A DNA stretch of 64,000 nt from Isoetes taiwanensis (lineage: Eukaryota; Streptophyta; Lycopodiopsida; Isoetales; Isoetaceae), in contig JAJEKV010000057.1 in the NCBI GenBank assembly GCA_021234155.1, positions 3,753,821 through 3,817,820 on the forward strand, read 5' to 3'. This document shows, in pieces, positions 12,766 through 24,075 of the stretch. The position numbers were made by a program, and so were the translations under genes. Every line of letters starts with the position of its first letter. The stretch's first letter is position 1. The notes under the pieces were generated by a model that was not told the DNA's origin, searched no databases, and saw nothing but the letters and a program-made list of their open reading frames with translations.

Positions 12766-15240
12766 TGTGATAAGCTTGCCTTCCCTATTCCTCTAACAAC
12801 GCATGCTTCAGAGATCGCAAGGCAGATTGCTACAGACATGGCATTAAGAAAACAACACCCTATGTTAATAGTAATTACATGGTTTCACACAATCCAAAAA
12901 ACATCTAGCATGAAATAGCAAAACAGAAACCATGAACATATAATTCTCTGGGCATCGAAGGGCAACCCCTCGTGCACAGCATCTTGTTTTGCTTTGGAGT
13001 TACAAATGATGTCTTATATGAAATGGGACAGCCCTTTTATAAGATATCGTGTGAAAAGGCCCTAAGAACCGGAACTTATATGTCGAAGGCCCTAAGAACC
13101 GGAACTTATAACTGTCGACACAGGGCATGTCAGATGCATCAGACATGTATGCAGTATGCCCTATTCAAAATCGTCATGTGGGTGGCTAGAATTAAATGCA
13201 CTAAAATCAAAGTGTATTCGATGGAGGGAAAGAATTTTCCATTTTCATTTTAAGGATTTTTTCTTTTCTCTACGTTACTGATCGAGAATCGGAGAAGAGC
13301 GTAGCATATCTTCATCTTCTGCTTTGCTCAGAAATTCAGAACTTTACTTCAATTCACACAAACAGATTTCAAATTCTATGCATGTCAATCGGATTGCTGC
13401 TACACAAAGAATCGATGGGTGTAAGGATAAAAGCCAGGTAAGCTCTTCTTTTTCTTGATAGCATACAGGTGATGGTAGAATTACTGTTGTAAATATGTAG
13501 TAGATGGACAGAAAAACTCTCAACTTGGATCAAATTTTTGTTCAATAATAGAGAATATCCATCTCGTTTAGATGGTTCATGCATCTGTTGCAATTTGTTC
13601 TTCTAATAAAAGGTTACTAGTTTTAATTTTTCATTTGGGTGCTCCTATTAGTCCGCTCTATTTGAGAGGGTTTTTTTTTTAAGTTGTACTCCAATTACGC
13701 CATTTCCTTGGGATATTTTCTGCTGGGTTCTTTGGGTTTTGTCGATTTCTCATTTCATGAATCCACATTGTTGCCATTTCGTTTTCAGGGTTTTGGATCG
13801 TTATTTTAGTTCTTTTTTTCGTCTGTTTATCTATTTTTGGACACGTCCATATCCATTTTGCTTTAAATCTATGTCTCGCACTAAGCTCCTACAATCAGTA
13901 TTATTCAACAAAGTCCTCCAATTCCCTGTGATAATGTTCTGGTCTGAAATGAAATGCAAATTATGTGGCGAGTTTTTTTTCTCCTCTTTCTTTCTTGTAG
14001 ATTTTGTAGAGCAAACTAGAAGCTATTTGATGTTGTAAAATTGAGATAGCTTATCCATGATCTTCTTGATTTGCCAAGAATCAATGTTTACAAGCAAATC
14101 AACGGAGGCTCTTTCGTTCTACCAAATCCTAGCATTGACACGTATGAGAGAGACAAAATATTCCAGAGATGGTTTTTTAGTGATGGGTATTCTATTGGGT
14201 GGTTTTTGGTTATTCACCTGTGTGGCTGGATAAGAAAAAATAGCTAAGCTCGCAATAACAATCTTATAAAGCAGATGCAAGTTAGCTTATTATTTTATTT
14301 GTTTTTATCATCATGATCGGGACCTAAGACAATAACAAAGCTCCAAAACATAAGCACCATTCTTATATGCAAAAAATAATAGTTTATGGGAATGTACTTA
14401 GTTGCTTCTACTTTTTTTTCTTCTTCTTCTTATTGTTTAATTTCCACTTTGCGATTTGGGATCCAGCTATGAATTTTGTATGCAGGAACAATCCGATCCA
14501 AAATTATAGCTTCCGATTTGGTGGGGAAAGTACAGAGAATTTTCGAATGTGGGGGTGGTGGTGTCGATTGGTTGCGCACTTAAGCTCAGAATTCCAATGG
14601 CGGCTACGCATGAATCTCCATGGCTATAAAAAACTCATAGTTGCCCAACGAGATAACCTATATAGAAAGCCTGGTACCATGCCAAGCAAACAAAGACGCT
14701 TTAAGTTATAAGACGTCAACTTTTGGGGGGTATTGGTACCCCAAGGCTGAGGTGGCATCCCCACAGAATATGAGGCACCCCATTGAAGGCTGCAATGAGT
14801 ACAGTGCGCAAAATTGAAGAAAAAACAAAATTTTTTTGAAACAGCCATGATCAAATTTGTTAAATGAATCTCGGGTTTAACAACAATTTTTAAAATCATC
14901 AATTCATTAGAGTTATTACTAAATTTTCAGATTACTCTACATCAAATAACAGACTTAAAAGCCTTGTAATTTGCTCTCCATCTCAGCTTCTGAATTGGTT
15001 GGCTCAAGCAATTCATTGTTGCTATTTCATTGAAATGGCCACTCAGATGCTCCAATTGCTGACGAATTACATAACTGAAAAGACACTGTAATATTATATG
15101 TAAACAAACTCCTCTGTGCAGGCTCCCTACCTTAGAAACTTACTGATTCAAATGAGCTGTTTAATCACAGATTGTGAAAGCACAGTTGTACAAAAATGCC
15201 ATCTTTTCAAGAATGTGACCATCTTTCCTTTTGCTCTTTC
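12766..15240. other. No recognisable gene
   Basis: The stretch has a 30-bp direct duplication at about 13,057-13,115 (each copy containing CCTAAGAACCGGAACTTAT). I see no other structure, and the open frames are short with no domains. Confidence 0.4.
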
Positions 15241-15243
15241 TTA

Positions 15244-15363
15244 GGTTCCAGGCAGTGGTGTTCAAAACATGTTGCAGATGCATTGGCATTAACAAGGGCA
15301 AAGGGACATCCATCACTGTTCATAACCATGACGACCAACCCTGCATGGACACAAAATGCAATA
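15244..15363 (+). pseudogene. Helitron Rep/helicase-like N-domain fragment
   Basis: The 40-residue translation contains DALALTRAKGHPSLFITMT followed by TNPAWTQN. It matches the Helitron-like N-terminal domain signature (an ALVRKxGxPxLFITMTCNPxW-type motif) found ahead of the rolling-circle Rep domain. It is preceded by TTTCTTAG, a possible splice acceptor. No HUH motif or helicase follows, so this is a relic. It ends about 300 bp left of the MULE. Confidence 0.75.
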
Positions 15364-15668
15364 ATAGCTAATGAAAATGCATACAAGATTTACTCTACAT
15401 CAGCTACAACAACTTTTAGCTAATTAAAATACTTGTTGACATAGACATAATTATTCCATGGCAACATCTCTTTCTTGGTCATGGAATCATAAAGCCAAGT
15501 TCCCCTTACAACAGGAATGTTCTGCAAACTGCAGTATGAGTACTTAACATATGAGTACTAATAAAGAAGCTTCCTCAGAGTTGACACAACTGTCATACCT
15601 CAAATTTGCTTCCAAAAAACTTTATAAGCGTTGAAGCCTGGCACCTTTACCTCCAGACTGGCCAGAAG

Positions 15669-16025
15669 GGCTCAAGATATATATACCCTGGATTCGGGGA
15701 TCCCGGAGCTAGAGATCCCGTCCTCCGGAATCCCCAGGCGTTCTCGACGGGATCCGTTCGGGGACCCCCGTTTTTCCGTACTGACACATGCAGGTACCTG
15801 TCAGGTCGATCCGGGCCGTCCGAAACCCCGTCGAATCTCCGCCGTCCGCAGATCCCCTTCTCTGGGATCACGCTCGGTGATCCCCTCCTCCGGGATCACG
15901 AGGGCCTGGTCGATATCCTCTCCCGATATCGGCCGTGGTGATCCCCACCTCCGGGATCACATCCATGGCAGGGCCGTGATCCCATCCTCCGGGATCACGC
16001 CCCCCACGACCCCCCGTTATCCGCC
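15669..16025 (+). repeat. MULE left terminal inverted repeat
   Basis: It matches the complement of 21,650-22,008 almost base for base. It includes four copies of the palindrome GTGATCCC/GGGATCAC and one GATATCCTCTCCCGATATC palindrome. The match ends at CCGTTATCCGCC. Confidence 0.93.
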
Positions 16026-16039
16026 ACAGACGCTGACCT

Positions 16040-17908
16040 GCCCGATATGCCACGATGTCCCCCACGCTGTATACAATGTTGAGAAGGGAGTTTGTTCGTA
16101 ACACATGGAAGCTGCATGATGATCTTCCAACTAGCATCTATATCTGGGTTCAACAACACCAAGATTCGATGTTCATGTATGAGCAAGGAGACTTGTTTCA
16201 GTTAGGAGTTATGACTCCAATCCAAAGGGAATCCATGTTGAGATTTGGTAAGAATGGAGCCATTTGCATGGACTCTACCTTCAAAACAAATGACAAGAGG
16301 TATGATTTTTCTTGAACCTTCAATTTGTACATTGATTTATTGGGTATGTATGTTTGTGCAGGTTCCATCTTTTCACACTCATCGCCTTTGATGAGTATTC
16401 CAATGGTTTGCCATTGGCTTACGTTCTAACCAATTCTCAAGAGAGTGGAGCTATAACAAAGTGGATGCAAGCACTAAAGGAATCCTTATGCCAAGATGAT
16501 CCTGAATGGCAACCTTCTTGCATCATTACGGATGATGCCCATGCTGAGATAAAGGCTGTAAAGAATGTAAGTTGTTGAAACTTAATCCTTGGTTGTGATT
16601 CCATATGTACTAACCTTGGTTATTTCTGTAGGTTTTCCCTAATGTACCCGTGCAAATATGCATTTGGCACGTGAGGAGGGCATGTATTAAATGGTTGCGT
16701 AAGAATGTGAAGAACAAGGTGGATCGAAACGAGTTGTTCAAGGAGCTTGGTTACATTATGTACAGGACAGAAGGCCCTCTTGGAGACAATGAGTATGGGG
16801 AAGAGTAGGCCACCAGGAAATTGGAAGAGTTAGTGAGGAAATATCCTCAATACCCTAAGCTGGCAGCCTACATGAGTAAGGAGTGGACTAAAAACATTTG
16901 TCAATGGGTGTTGGCTACAAGGATGTACCCTCACTCTAACCAAGAGACAAATGCTGCCATAGAGGCATGGCATTGTGCCTTGAAGAGGTGCCTGGGCATT
17001 TCTAAACGTGCACTTCGAGGAAGGAGGATTGATTGGCTGCTCTACATCCTAACCAATAACGTGGAGACACACATGACATACATCAGGTATAGTTCCTACA
17101 CATCTAATCCTTCTCTCTAGACTTTGTGTTTATATGATTCCTTTGTGTTGTAGGTCCATGAAGGAAGCAGGCTTTGTAGTAAACACATCCCAGGAGGAGA
17201 TAATAGAGTCGCCATACACGAGGTGCAAGGAAGATTGTGATGAACAAGTCACATTCACCAACCGAGGAAGGTGAGGCGTAAGTGCAAAGCGAACGTGCTC
17301 TAGGGCTAGGTCCTTACTTTGTGAATGGGGCACACAAGAATTGGGCATCTTTGTGGATCGCCCTTGGGGAGCCAAGGGCAACTTGTGTAAACACCGTGTT
17401 AAGGTTATGCAATTCTTTGGGCAACTACAGAGATCAGGATCTTTTACATGTGCTTGGGTCCCAATATGGGACAATTGCTGGGGACATGGACCAGTTGAGG
17501 CCATGTGAGGAGATAGTTCCTGGGGAGGGAAACCCATGTGAAGATGTGGCCGACATTGTATGCTTGGGAGAGGAGTCTCTCTCCCAAATGGAGAGAAGGT
17601 TTAACTTGGATAAGGCTCGTGCATCCTTACAGGAAGTAATTGCTAGAGTGGTGTCAAGGGCAGAAAAAGATCCTAGCATGCTTGTTGCTACTGATTCTCT
17701 TATGAGACAACTCGACACTAGGCTAGAGAGAATGAATGATGTTGGGGGCACCAACATGATAGCCATAACAACTCTCCCCACCTTGGCAATTGAAGAGAAG
17801 TGTGGAAATAGTTTGGCAAGGCTCAAGCCTTTGATAGAGCTTGGGAACAGGAAGGACAAGGAAATCAAGAAGAGCTGGAAGCAAGTCGAGATGGAGGGGT
17901 TATTGTAA
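16040..17908 (+). pseudogene. MULE transposase, N-terminally truncated and frameshifted
   Basis: Exons with good GT-AG borders can be read: 16,055-about 16,300, 16,362-16,566, 16,633-17,083 and 17,153-about 17,271. They encode a MULE DDE core, with first Asp in CMDSTFKTN, second in CIITDDAHAEIKA, a CxxH motif in QICIWHVRRA and a likely Glu in NQETNAAIEAWH. A TAG interrupts the third exon near 16,806. A SWIM-like zinc finger (CKHRVKVMQFF near 17,380-17,415) is in a different frame from the following 17,440-17,908 segment. Its CxC half reads CEW. The usual N-terminal DNA-binding region is missing, because the frame starts right inside the inverted repeat. The product would be inactive. It faces the ULP1-like gene. 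Confidence 0.88.
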
Positions 17909-18052
17909 GTATGCAGTTGAACAGAACATGTTAAGTCATTTATGAGTTTACTTTCAATTGTTCTCACTACATACGACATACTTAGGGGCAACGCAACTCA
18001 TTTAAGAAATCAAACCATTGAGGTTAAATTGGGACATTTAAGAACCGGACGT

Positions 18053-18425
18053 GTGATCCCGGAGGTGGGGATCACACGGCATCTACAGAAGAATATGCCT
18101 TAATATCGAAAATAGTAACCATACCATTGAAATTAAATAATGCTTTTTTCGCAGACGTGTGATCCCGGAGGAGGGGATCCCCATTAATTATGTTGTGATC
18201 CCGGAGGAGGGGATCATCCGGCATCTACAACGAATATGCCTTAATATCGAAAATAATAACCATACCATTGAAATTAAATAATGCTTTTTTTCGCGGACGT
18301 GTGATCCTGGAGGAGGGGATCCACAGCCACGCACGTTGTGATCCCGGAGGAGGGGATCCCCAATAATTATGTTGTGATCCCGGAGGCGGGGATCACAAGT
18401 TGTGATCCCGGAGGAGGGGATCACC
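18053..18425. repeat. Internal array of the MULE palindrome, seven copies
   Basis: Copies of GTGATCCC, 7 nt (GGAGGAG or variant), GGGATCAC start at 18,053, 18,159, 18,195, 18,301, 18,338, 18,373 and 18,402. Between copies an 80-bp spacer containing AATATGCCTTAATATCGAAA occurs twice. The array sits in the gap between the 3' ends of the transposase and the ULP1-like gene. The same motif recurs within and beside both inverted repeats. Confidence 0.9.
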
Positions 18426-18546
18426 AATAATTATGTTATGTCTCATATTCCACATTGACCAATATTTCACAGAAAGTTCATTTCTTATATTCATAGATAT
18501 TCATATGTGCAGATATACAGTATACAGATTAGATCCATTGTTATTT

Positions 18547-20881
18547 TCAGGGGCCATTTAACAGCAGACGGGTAACTGGACGAGAGAACTGATCCGGGCC
18601 TTCAGGCAAATAGAAAGTGGATTTCCCTTGGGCTAGACAGTCACTCAATTTCTGCAACACTGTAATGAAACACTGCCGGGTATTGTCTATCTCTTCCTTC
18701 TGGAACCAATCCCGGGTAATGACAACCTGAAAAAGAACAATTCTTAAGCAATGACAATCTGAAAAGTGACAATTCTTAAGTCATTCAGAATTGTGATTTA
18801 CCTGATCTTTGGTGCTGCAAACATCTCGAATAAATCTATTCACATAATTTATGACATATACACCACAACCTTGGCTGTTATGTTGCTGGGGAGCATCCAT
18901 CAGTATGCAAGGAGCATTGTGAAGTGCTGATTCCTCGTGCTTCCATCTCTTGAATAGGTCACTCAAGAACCTGGAAATGTAATCCGAGTTCAATCCCTAA
19001 AATAAGAACCTAATTACCTATGCTGAAACCATAAATATGTGTACACCTGAAATAACTCACAAAGTTATGAAGCCTCGAACATCTGCATGCAGGGGATCAT
19101 AAGAATCAAAGTGCAAAATGCACGGGCAGGGCTTGTTCAGCTTCTGGCATGCCAATTGATCAACAACTAATATAAACAGGCTCCAATGGCCACTGCAGTT
19201 CGATAAAACTAATCACTTGACAATAAAAAATGAAGGGGATCTTTTAACTTGACAAGCAGATGTTACCTTGCATTAACAGGAATGTAGTAGTACTGAACAT
19301 GCTGAATTCTCCATTGAGCAGCTTTGCCAAACGGTGATGGCGGGATCAACTTTGCAAATTGGTCATATGCCCCGCCTAAACCTGCCTTGCTTCCACTTAG
19401 AAATAATCCGATTGCAGCAGGGTGAACCATTACATGGTGACATCTCTTCTGAATAGGAATCGAATGGACAAGTACCCTGAGGAGAGGATGTGCAAATTAA
19501 AACTGAATTTCAATTGTTTGAGCAACAAAAGTGAACTGTAGTAGCAAAATTACACTCACAGTAAAGAAGCTCCAATGCAGTCGGCATCCACCTCGCATGC
19601 CAAATCTCCGAGGCCACTTGGAATTGTTTGGAATTTTTGGGCCTCTGCATCGGTGATGAAGAACTCCACGGATTGCGATTTGCCGCCCACCTTAAGTAGC
19701 GGACTCTCCACAACAATTGGATATGTCAATGTGAAATTAAAGGTCCATCTCTCCAATTGCAGACCTCTCTGGTAGGACAGAACAACAATAAAAAAGGAGG
19801 GATCTATGCAATACAAATAATGAAATCTTATCCTGCTGGGTTTTATACTGGAATCAACCGGCTCCTCTTCGTCATCAGGCTCGGATTCTTCAGAAATAAT
19901 ATGATTGGGAGCCATGATAGCAGATTCTCGCCGGGCCTTAGTCGGCTTCGGCTTCAATGGTGCATCCGAACGATGTGGTGTCCTTTTTTTAACCTGGGGA
20001 GATTTCAGATTATCATCTGCAGCAGCAACCTCGGCACTCCAATCATCTGCGTCCACTTGGGCCTGCTCGGCATCTAATTTAGAGCTGGGCGGCCAAATTT
20101 CCTCCTCGGTGACCCCATTGCCATGGCTCAGAGCAATTCGAGCCCGAATTTCCCTTATTTGCTTCTCCTGGGATTCGAGCTCCTGTGCTTTCTTTCTCTG
20201 AACCTGCAAATTGATGAAGTCAGCTCGCCCTTCGGGTAGAAGCAATCCAATATCTATCTGTTGATCCGCCAATACTGCTGCAGCTCGTCTAGTCCTTTGA
20301 AGTTTCCTGGTCAAGTTATGGGGATACTTGAAATCGGGATCACAAGATCGGCGCAACACTATCTTCCCATAGTCCCTCTTCTTGGATTCACCCTTGCTCT
20401 GACTGTCAGGAATCCGACCCCTTGGAGCATCGGGGAGCTTGAAATTCTCATAAATCTGGTGTGCCCTGAACCTATGGTTTTCTAAATCAACCTTTCTGCT
20501 GTAACTCTTATCGTAGACGTCTACCTGGCACCTCCATCTGCGGGCCGACTGATCATACCGGTAGTCTGGGGGCTCTTCCTGTGGGTGCTCCAAGAAATCT
20601 TCCCGAACAACCTCGCCATCCCCTTGAGCCCCATGAATATCCTCCTGCCAATGAGCCTCAACAGAGGTTGGATTTTTATCTGCAGGGGGCTCGACCACTG
20701 TTGTCGGATCAGGCTTTTCCTTTTCCTTGGAAGGGGATTCCACCTCTGCATCTAATTCAAACCCGGCTATATCTCTGAAACAGTCTGGTAACTTAAGGGA
20801 GTTTGCAGCCTCATCTGCGGGCCCCCAGTTCTCATTTATGGAGGTATTCAAGCTAACTTCCAGGTTAACAGATTCCTCCAT
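18547..20881 (-). CDS. ULP1-like SUMO-protease family gene carried by the MULE
   Basis: C48 cysteine proteases process and remove SUMO. The start ATG at 20,881 directly follows a possible acceptor CCTTGCAG. I read exons 20,881-19,560, 19,476-19,267, 19,192-19,061, 18,996-18,802 and 18,726-18,547, mostly with GT-AG borders. Catalytic signatures appear in order: His in SGHWSLFIL, Asp in LHFDSYD, Cys in NSQGCGVYVINYV. Gly replaces the usual Asp before that Cys. The N-terminal half is charged and low in complexity, with one degenerate zinc-finger-like stretch (WRCQVDVYDKSYSRKVDLENH). The total is about 680 residues. The junction of exons 3 and 4 does not keep frame in my reading, and a 63-bp open stretch near 19,840 may be an unspliced intron. 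The gene is much better kept than the transposase. Confidence 0.8.
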
Positions 20882-21649
20882 CTGCAAGGACAGGCAAGAT
20901 TACGTTAAAAAACAAAGCAAAGGTTAAAAAACAGTAAACCGAGGTCGACCGAGGTCTATTCAATCGATTTTTTACCTTAAACAAGTAAAAGACACTCTGG
21001 CGCCTTCGTATCGAGACACAACGGCTACAGCGCCGCCTGAATCGGGCCCTCTCCTCTCAGAAAATGGCGCAGAGGTCGGGTGCAGAGCAATCCGAAAATT
21101 GCACTCCGGCAGAGTGGGAATTCCCTCCTCCGGAATCACTTGTCTACGTGGCACCACATTATTGGCAACGTACGGCGTAATAATTCAGTCGTCAGCCTTA
21201 AATTTGAATGGACGGCTCGATGCTACCACGTGGACGGCTCGTAATTGCAAGGACATGATTCCGGAAGGCGGAATAACCGACGGTCGCGATTTGATCGTTA
21301 ACGCCGCCTACCTGACGGGGATCCCTGAGGCGTGGATCACTCGCGACACCGTGGGCTGAACAACTTGGCGGCAACAGGGCAAACACCTTGGCTAATAGCA
21401 CGGAGGTGGGGATCACCACTGCCGATATCGAGAGGATATCGACCGTGCCCCTCGCGGATCCCTGAGGAGGGGATCACCGAGCGCGATCCCCGAGGAGGAT
21501 CTACGGGCCGATAACCGCCGCCGCTAACGCCCGTGCACGCGGGCAACATCGGGCCGTCAGCCCCGACCTGATCCCGGAGGGCTGATCACCCAATTCAGGA
21601 TGGCCATGGGCGGACCCCGGCATATCCGAGGGCAGAGTATCAACCCGCG
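20882..21649. other. MULE 5' region of the ULP1-like gene with scattered palindromes
   Basis: This stretch presumably holds the promoter and 5' leader of the minus-strand gene, although I see no clear TATA box. It contains degenerate copies of the MULE palindrome near 21,117, 21,256, 21,318, 21,398, 21,455, 21,483 and 21,570, and a GATATCGAGAGGATATC palindrome near 21,425. Confidence 0.6.
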
Positions 21650-22008
21650 GGCGGATAACGGGGGGTCGTGGGGGGCGTGATCCCGGAGGATGGGATCACG
21701 GCCCTGCCATGGATGTGATCCCAGAGGTGGGGATCACCACGGCCGATATCGGGAGAGGATATCGATCAGGCCCTCGTGATCCCGGAGGAGGGGATCACCG
21801 AGCGTGATCCCGGAGGAGGGGATCTCTGCGGACGGCGGAGATTCGACAGGGTTTCGGACGGCCCGAATCGACCTGACATGTACCTGCATGTGTCAGTACG
21901 GAAAAACGGGGGTCCCCGAATGGATCCCGTCGAGAACGCCTGGGGATTCCGGAGGACGGGATCTCTAGCTCCGGGATCCCCGAATCCAGGGTATATATAT
22001 CTTGAGCC
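21650..22008 (-). repeat. MULE right terminal inverted repeat
   Basis: This is the partner of 15,669-16,025. It contains four palindrome copies, starting near 21,679, 21,716, 21,777 and 21,803, and the GATATCGGGAGAGGATATC palindrome near 21,745. Confidence 0.93.
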
Positions 22009-22045
22009 GGCCAGAAGATGTTGTAGCTATGTCTACTCCAACCCC

Positions 22046-22252
22046 CTGTAAATTCTTAAATCTCAGTCTTTGAAATTAACAAGGACTTGTATTGATCAGA
22101 AATAAAATGAATTCATACCATAGCACTGTTCTTAGCAAATTAACTGTTTCTGAGCACGCTGTAAATTCTTAAATCTCAGCTTTTGACCTTAACAAGCACT
22201 TGGAGTGATCAGAAAAATAACGTGTTCATAGCGTAGCACCGTTCTTAGCTGC
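22046..22252. repeat. Two tandem copies of a 113-bp unit
   Basis: CTGTAAATTCTTAAATCTCAG begins at 22,046 and again at 22,159. Following words (AACAAG.ACTTG, TGATCAGAAA, AGCACTGTTCTTAGC/AGCACCGTTCTTAGC) match in order. Confidence 0.85.
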
Positions 22253-23490
22253 ACACTACAGCTGTTCCTGATCCATTATGCTCAAACTAAACAACACACC
22301 ATCTATGATCTATCCCCTTGTGCATGTTGCCCACAAAATTATGATCAGATTATTTCAAGCAAATATTAAACGATTTAAACACCATGTCCATAGTTTCCTG
22401 TCATGGGCATTGCAGTGAAGCCAGGACACATACACAAATAGATTGGATATACGCAAATAGATTAATTCCGACAAGCAGCAAAGGTCTGTTGGACAAGCAA
22501 AGAACTTACAGCAACAAGATGCAACCTGTGTCTGTATTCCTCTGCGCAGCCTAACCGCAGGAAACTATGGCCGCCTTCTTCTACGCAGCCTAACCAGAAC
22601 CCTAATTGAAGCCCTAATCGGAACTCTAAAAGCAGTAAATGGAATTTTCCACGTGCGCGGGTAACCTACTCGGACCATATGATTAAGGAGCTGTCAAATC
22701 GAACACAAAAAGATCACGTCTCCTAATTTTTGAGTGTTTTATAAGCGAATATATTCAACACAAAAAGATCACCTCTCAGGATTTTTGTATATAAGAACCG
22801 ACGGTAGGAGCAATTTTCAAGAACAGGATAGAAGCTTTTGCATTTTTGCGATGGTCTTCTTTCAACGCCTTTGTAATGCCTTATAGGTTCTTCCCTGCAA
22901 ATGGATTGGACCTGTTTGGGCACAAAAAGTCCCCTGTTTCTGCAGAGCTTTTCTGTTTTCGCTGGGAAATGCTCTATTTTTTCCCAAATTTACTCTGTTT
23001 TTCCTCTTTGATCGCTGAAGTTAAATCTATCTTCCATCCTTAGAACCCGATATAGCATCATATCCTCTGAATCATAATGATTGCATGAAGTTTGCAAAAG
23101 CTCCTACCCTGTTCTTGAAAATTGCTCCTACCCGTTAATTTCCCTCTTTTGATCAGTACCAGATCAAAGGAAGATTAGTACTAATTTTCTCCAAGGCTTG
23201 CCGGATCTGATGCCGTAACAGAATATCTGTTGTATGAAATGTTCTTCGAACAGGAATAAGATTACGGCAATAATTTGTGGAATGTTCTTTAAAATAAAAT
23301 ACTGTGATAATCCGTGGAATATTCTTTAAAATGATATTCTTACAAATTCTTGGATATAAACCAATTAATATCCAATGGTGGGGGATGGTCAGCTGCAAAT
23401 AACTCCCGAGCGCCATGGTTAAAGGACCATCAACCGGCAGCCATTGAAGAAGACGGGGGTTGGGAGGTCTACCAAAAAAATTAGGGAAGA
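22253..23490. other. No recognisable gene
   Basis: There are minor direct repeats: CACAAAAAGATCAC twice (22,707 and 22,759), and a 41-bp word with GTGGAATGTTCTTTAAAAT at 23,275 and 23,318. I see no coding signal. Confidence 0.4.
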
Positions 23491-23509
23491 TCTACGGCAG
23501 GTTCATCAA

Positions 23510-23860
23510 AGTGCGACCGGCTATCGTCTTGAGGGTCATAATTGCGTCCCTGTTCGAGGGCGGACGTACTTCAGGAGGAGGTAGAGGAAACAGTGGAGGT
23601 GGCGATGGACATGATTTCTTCGCAGGCCTACGTTCAATTTCAGCAAAGTGTGGATGCTGATGGCTGGGGCGAATATTGGGATGAGGAAGCACCCATCCAT
23701 TCATCATCCACCCTTTTATGAACTTGAACGTAGGCCTGTGAAGAAATCAACTCTATCGCCACCTCCACCGTCTCCTCGAGCTCCTCCTGAAGTACGTCTG
23801 CACTCGGACAGGGGCGCAATTGTGGCCCTTAAGACGATAGCCAGTCAGTACTGCACTATT
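23510..23860. repeat. Inverted repeat, arms about 140 bp
   Basis: The left arm (about 23,515-23,655) read on the minus strand and the right arm (about 23,715-23,855) on the plus strand are near-copies. Both translate to a proline-rich segment ending like EVRPPSNRDAIMTLKTIAG or EVRLHSDRGAIVALKTIAS. The right arm continues into the dispersed repeat that also occurs at 42.2 and 63.6 kb. The arrangement could yield a long hairpin RNA. Confidence 0.8.
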
Positions 23861-24075
23861 AGGGAGGACTTCAGGGTATCAAGCACACAACTGCAAAGAA
23901 AAAAGCAACGACAAAGGATATGCCTAGGATTATGTCCATCAAACAAGCACTAGGAATTAATAAACCCAGTACTCACAACAGTCTGGAATATGGCTATTTC
24001 TACAAATAGTACAACAAGGCTACAAATATTAATCTAATATGGCTCTAATATTTTGCATCCATGCTGTTTAGCATA
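23700..24075 (+). repeat. Dispersed repeat, copy 1 of 3
   Basis: Shared words with the copies at 42,195-42,635 and 63,601-63,903 include TGTCCATCAAACAAGCACTA, AATAAACCCAGTACT, AGTCTGGAATATGG and ACAAATAGTA. The first 150 bp encode a proline-rich segment. I do not recognise the family. It could be the 3' part of a retroelement. Confidence 0.8.

Larger units (their letters stand above)
15669..22008. mobile_element. Complete Mutator-like element with ULP1-like gene (KI-MULE type)
   Basis: The 6,340-bp element starts GGCTCAAGATATATATACCC and ends with the reverse complement. Terminal inverted repeats run about 358 bp (15,669-16,025 and 21,650-22,008). The flanks carry a perfect 9-bp direct duplication, GGCCAGAAG, at 15,660-15,668 and 22,009-22,017. 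A 9-bp duplication with long inverted repeats defines Mutator-like elements. It contains a decayed transposase on the plus strand and a convergent multi-exon C48 (ULP1-like) protease gene on the minus strand. This pairing is the one described for plant Kaonashi (KI) MULEs. The intact target duplication suggests no rearrangement since insertion. Confidence 0.93.

Noticed and set aside
13057-13115. Duplicated ALRTGTY peptide resembling the RTGTY of alpha-tubulin
   Set aside because: It is too short, and the tubulin context on either side is missing. I treat it as a 30-bp direct duplication only.
15434-15534. Minus-strand peptide NIPVVRGTWLYDSMTKKEML resembling the end of a BRCT domain
   Set aside because: Only about 30 residues, no second half of the domain and no exon structure. 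The likeness may be chance.
15606-16137. Open frames over the left MULE inverted repeat
   Set aside because: GC-rich palindromic repeat sequence gives open frames on both strands. Both ends of the element show the same frames in mirror image.
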